DNA of 7,975 bases from Bacteroides sp. (GTDB lineage: Bacteria > Bacteroidota > Bacteroidia > Bacteroidales > Muribaculaceae), in the NCBI GenBank assembly GCA_014801655.1, contig JAAVDT010000018.1, forward strand, positions 8,596 through 16,570. Direction: 5' to 3'. Shown piece by piece: positions 6,563 through 7,975 of this stretch (positions are counted from its first letter, which is position 1; every line of letters begins with the position of its first letter). Under the pieces are notes generated by a model. The model was given only the letters and a program-made list of their open reading frames with translations. It was not told where the DNA came from and did no database searches. The translations under genes and the position numbers were made by a program.

Positions 6563-6596
6563 TAAACTTATTTTGAGCCCTTAAAGAGCTCATAAA
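6563..6596 (-). promoter_or_regulatory. Weak promoter candidate with a 19-bp palindrome in its spacer
   Basis: On the minus strand, TAAGTTTA (6570-6563) is one base from TAnnTTTG, with TTTA at 6596-6593 about 22 bp upstream. Between them lies an imperfect palindrome at 6574-6592, tgagccctt-a-aagagctca, matching at eight of nine positions. It is placed as an operator would be. Start of the membrane-protein gene is about 45 bp downstream. Confidence 0.3.
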
Positions 6597-6683
6597 TAAA
6601 TAGTTAAAATATTAAAGCACAGCACACAACCAAGATTATTCGCCATATTATGGGTGACTAAAACCATTCATAAAGAAGAACCT

Positions 6684-6862
6684 ATGTACGCCGTACTTGA
6701 CAAAGTTACAATAAAATCTAAAATATTGCCATATCTTTCGACGGCAAAACGCGGATTTGAAACTAATGCCCCTATCTGACCGACCGTCAAGGATTACCCG
6801 TTATCATGTCTACTCCCAAAAGTGGTGAGCATAGCGATGTGCATGATATTGAGAATATTATG
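6684..6862 (+). pseudogene. DDE transposase remnant (IS4/IS5-like), internally deleted
   Basis: From the ATG at 6684 a 31-codon frame reads MYAVLDKVTIKSKILPYLST and AKRGFETNAPI before TGA at 6777-6779. The first 27 residues resemble the N-terminus of Bacteroidales IS4/IS5-type transposases (DKVTIK..ILPYLS.AKRGF). Restoring one lost base near 6777 continues NAPI-L-TDRQGLPVIMSTPKSGE and HSDVHDIEN, which resembles the central catalytic region (LTD.QGLP..MS.P.SGEH.D..DIE). In intact enzymes these parts lie far apart, so an estimated 100 or so residues are missing between them. Homology fades after about 6862, just before the 3' end of the HTH gene on the other strand. The rest of the C-terminus and clear inverted repeats are absent. 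Recognition is from memory of the families. Confidence 0.7.
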
Positions 6863-6882
6863 ATTTCACGAAAACAAAAAAT

Positions 6883-7155
6883 TCAAATCACTTCTACGTT
6901 TATAATTGACTTGCCAAAGAAAGTCGACAGCATGGCGAGGGTAGAGATGGTAAAATTATGCTCCCCGCTCAACCATCGTGTAATTTCATTTGGACGCTTG
7001 CCGAGAGCTTCTGCAAACTGCCTTTTGTTAAGTCCTCTTTCTTGCATAAGAGCGGCAAGTCGATTGGAAATAGCAAACGAGAGGCGGGTTTCCTCGCGTT
7101 TCTCAATCGGGATTTCGTTAAAAATCTCTTGTAACGATATATTTGCGGTTCTCAT
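6883..7155 (-). CDS. XRE-family HTH protein, antitoxin-like
   Basis: A 90-aa DNA-binding protein. After an N-terminal arm (ISLQEIFNEIPIEKREE, 6-22) comes a full Cro/C1-type helix-turn-helix: AISNRLAALMQERGL (28-42), the turn helix KRQFAEALGK (44-53), the recognition helix RPNEITRWLSGE (54-65) and HNFTISTLAMLSTFFG (66-81). The pattern FA..LG..P.EITRWLSG.HNFTI is one I know from Bacteroidales antitoxin-like regulators of the HigA kind. Its start overlaps the stop of the 46-aa gene upstream by four bases (ATGA), so it is translationally coupled. Autoregulation through the palindrome at 7336-7351 is an inference from its position. Being the second gene of the pair fits a toxin-first order of HigBA type, but the first gene is too short for a HigB toxin. 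Confidence 0.9.
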   Translation of the reverse strand: MRTANISLQEIFNEIPIEKREETRLSFAISNRLAALMQERGLNKRQFAEALGKRPNEITRWLSGEHNFTISTLAMLSTFFGKSIINVEVI

Positions 7156-7292
7156 ACTTCAAAAGTTTTATCAGTCAGTATCTCTTTTTCTGTAATCTCC
7201 ACGTTACCAGCACTAACGTCAGACAAGAATTGTATTGTATACATTGTGCAACTTTCGCTGCTGTTTACCAAAAGGAGTTCTACTTCGCTCAT
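7152..7292 (-). CDS. 46-aa small protein upstream of the HTH gene
   Basis: Reading the minus strand from the ATG at 7292 gives a 46-aa acidic peptide beginning MSEVELLLVNSSESC and ending EITEKEILTDKTFEV. An in-frame stop lies five codons before this ATG, so the start is bounded; M17 (MYTIQFLSD) is a second possible start. Evidence that it is real: a perfect -7 promoter box about 27 bp upstream, an operator-like palindrome beyond that, and an exact ATGA overlap with the HTH gene. No membrane segment or known motif was seen. It may be a very small toxin, the shortened remainder of one, or a leader peptide coupling translation to the HTH gene. Confidence 0.65.
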   Translation of the reverse strand: MSEVELLLVNSSESCTMYTIQFLSDVSAGNVEITEKEILTDKTFEV

Positions 7293-7318
7293 AATACCTT
7301 GCGTTTATAATGATAACG

Positions 7319-7351
7319 CAAAGTTATGAAAAAGTTTTACATAAATGTAAA
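7319..7351 (-). promoter_or_regulatory. Promoter of the 46-aa/HTH operon
   Basis: The minus strand carries a perfect -7 box TAACTTTG (7326-7319), with TTTA at 7351-7348 as a near match to the -33 TTTG, 21 bp upstream. Transcription should start near 7312, about 20 bases before the ATG at 7292. Confidence 0.65.
7336..7351. promoter_or_regulatory. Palindromic operator candidate TTTACAT-AA-ATGTAAA
   Basis: A perfect 7-bp inverted repeat with a 2-bp spacer overlaps the -33 position of the 46-aa/HTH promoter. Size and placement are those expected of a site bound by a dimeric HTH autorepressor. The protein-DNA pairing is inferred. Confidence 0.55.
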
Positions 7352-7461
7352 CATAATGAGGTTTTCGGCGCGCCTCTCGTTATTTTAGGTCAAGTTCTAT
7401 ATTATTGCAAAAAAAATCTGTCGTTTCGGCAAATTCTCGCAAAATGGGGTGCGGGCGGTTG

Positions 7462-7469
7462 TAACTTTG
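7462..7469 (+). promoter_or_regulatory. Promoter -7 box TAACTTTG of the rightmost gene
   Basis: A perfect match to TAnnTTTG, 39 bp before the ATG at 7509, in the common context ttgTAACTTTGc. No clear TTTG lies 19-21 bp upstream. Expected leader is about 33 bases. Confidence 0.65.
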
Positions 7470-7508
7470 CAGGAAAATAATCAGTTCCACTTAATAATTA
7501 TCGAAACT

Positions 7509-7975
7509 ATGAAAAAGACAAATTCACGCCCCATCACGTCAATCACCCTCACAATGGACGAAATCGCCAAAATGCTGAATGCCACCGTTGAGACAGGCGA
7601 CACCCGCGAAGCCTATGCCATTGTGCGCGAAAAAATTAACGAAAAAACAGAACGCCTCGCCCGTCAGCGCGAGCAGCGCCGCCTCCGCGCCGAGCAAAAG
7701 AAAGCCGAGTCAAAAAACTCCGAAAACTCCCAGAATCCCTCAAAAAAACTGACCATCTCCCTCAACCGAGCCCTCGCCACCTGCATCCTCTGGATCAACA
7801 ACCGCCGTACCCACCTGAAAAACAACATCCTCGCCCTCATCCACGAAATAGCGCGCCACACCGCCCACCCCGTCCTGAAATCCATCGAACAAGCCATCAC
7901 CGCCCTCCTAAACATCACTGAGCAAGCCGCCACTGCCGCCCATCAACACCGTCACGCGCCCCATCGCCTCCGCCC
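7509..7975 (+). CDS. Basic, partly coiled-coil protein (3' end beyond window)
   Basis: An open frame of 155 codons from ATG 7509 runs off the window end. The product starts MKKTNSRPITSITLTMDEIA, has a short helical segment (DEIAKMLNATVETGDTREAY, 17-36), then a highly charged helix rich in Arg, Glu and Gln (about 40-67, EKINEKTERLARQREQRRLR) likely to form a coiled coil, a polar linker (SKNSENSQNPSKK, 68-80), and an alternating hydrophobic/basic part with many histidines (from 81). No signal peptide or membrane segment is clear, although ALATCILWI (88-96) is short and hydrophobic. I do not recognise the family. Nearly all codons end in C, very different from the AT-rich HTH operon next door. 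The perfect -7 box upstream supports it as a real gene; the antisense 89-codon frame here is a shadow. Confidence 0.78.
   Translation, partial: MKKTNSRPITSITLTMDEIAKMLNATVETGDTREAYAIVREKINEKTERLARQREQRRLRAEQKKAESKNSENSQNPSKKLTISLNRALATCILWINNRRTHLKNNILALIHEIARHTAHPVLKSIEQAITALLNITEQAATAAHQHRHAPHRLR

Noticed and set aside
6701..6708. Perfect minus-strand -7 box TAACTTTG as promoter of the membrane-protein gene
   Set aside because: It lies inside the transposase remnant (DKVT codons), has no -33 partner at the right spacing, and would give a leader of about 176 bases.
6806..7195. 129-codon plus-strand frame
   Set aside because: Its first part is transposase remnant (counted as a pseudogene) and its remainder is the antisense of the HTH gene.
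7664..7933. 89-codon minus-strand frame
   Set aside because: Antisense shadow of the rightmost gene, which has a promoter and sensible composition.

Overview
The window looks like chromosomal DNA of an anaerobic gut member of the Bacteroidales; Muribaculaceae is my best guess from the protein style, but the family is not proven. Supporting signs are a Bacteroidetes-type malate dehydrogenase, several matches to the Bacteroidetes promoter box TAnnTTTG, a DUF3791 pair, a secreted WG-repeat protein and IS remnants of kinds common in this order. No rRNA, tRNA or CRISPR was seen.

Layout, left to right. (1) 1-479, plus strand: two small DUF3791-family genes overlapping by ATGA. They look like the tail of a cassette that in related genomes includes a DUF3990 (predicted ADP-ribosyltransferase-like) gene, which would lie outside the window. 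(2) about 480-900: a decayed, 5'-truncated IS982-family transposase whose homology begins at the stop codon of the second DUF3791 gene. (3) 903-1973, minus: a secreted protein of nine WG repeats ending at the right edge of the IS remnant. (4) 1974-2370: about 400 bp without a gene, holding the mdh terminator. (5) 2371-4800, minus: a GC-rich conserved block with malate dehydrogenase and, 60 bp upstream of it, a secreted serine hydrolase with its own good promoter. (6) 4801-5180: non-coding, with a terminator for the next gene. (7) 5181-6518, minus: an AT-rich gene for an unrecognised five-helix membrane protein of 445 aa. (8) about 6684-6862, plus: remnant of an IS4/IS5-like DDE transposase with a large internal deletion and a frameshift. 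(9) 6883-7292, minus: a two-gene operon, a 46-aa ORF and a 90-aa antitoxin-like HTH protein overlapping by ATGA, with a promoter and a palindromic operator candidate. (10) 7509 to the end, plus: the start of a GC-rich gene for a basic, partly coiled-coil protein with a perfect -7 box.

The mdh/hydrolase block is probably stable host sequence; the rest is a patchwork of small accessory modules and dead transposons. The best candidate for something not well described is the compact 46-aa/HTH operon with its operator, followed by the orphan membrane protein and the DUF3791 pair. I see no clear large new system wholly inside the window; the left and right modules both run past its edges.
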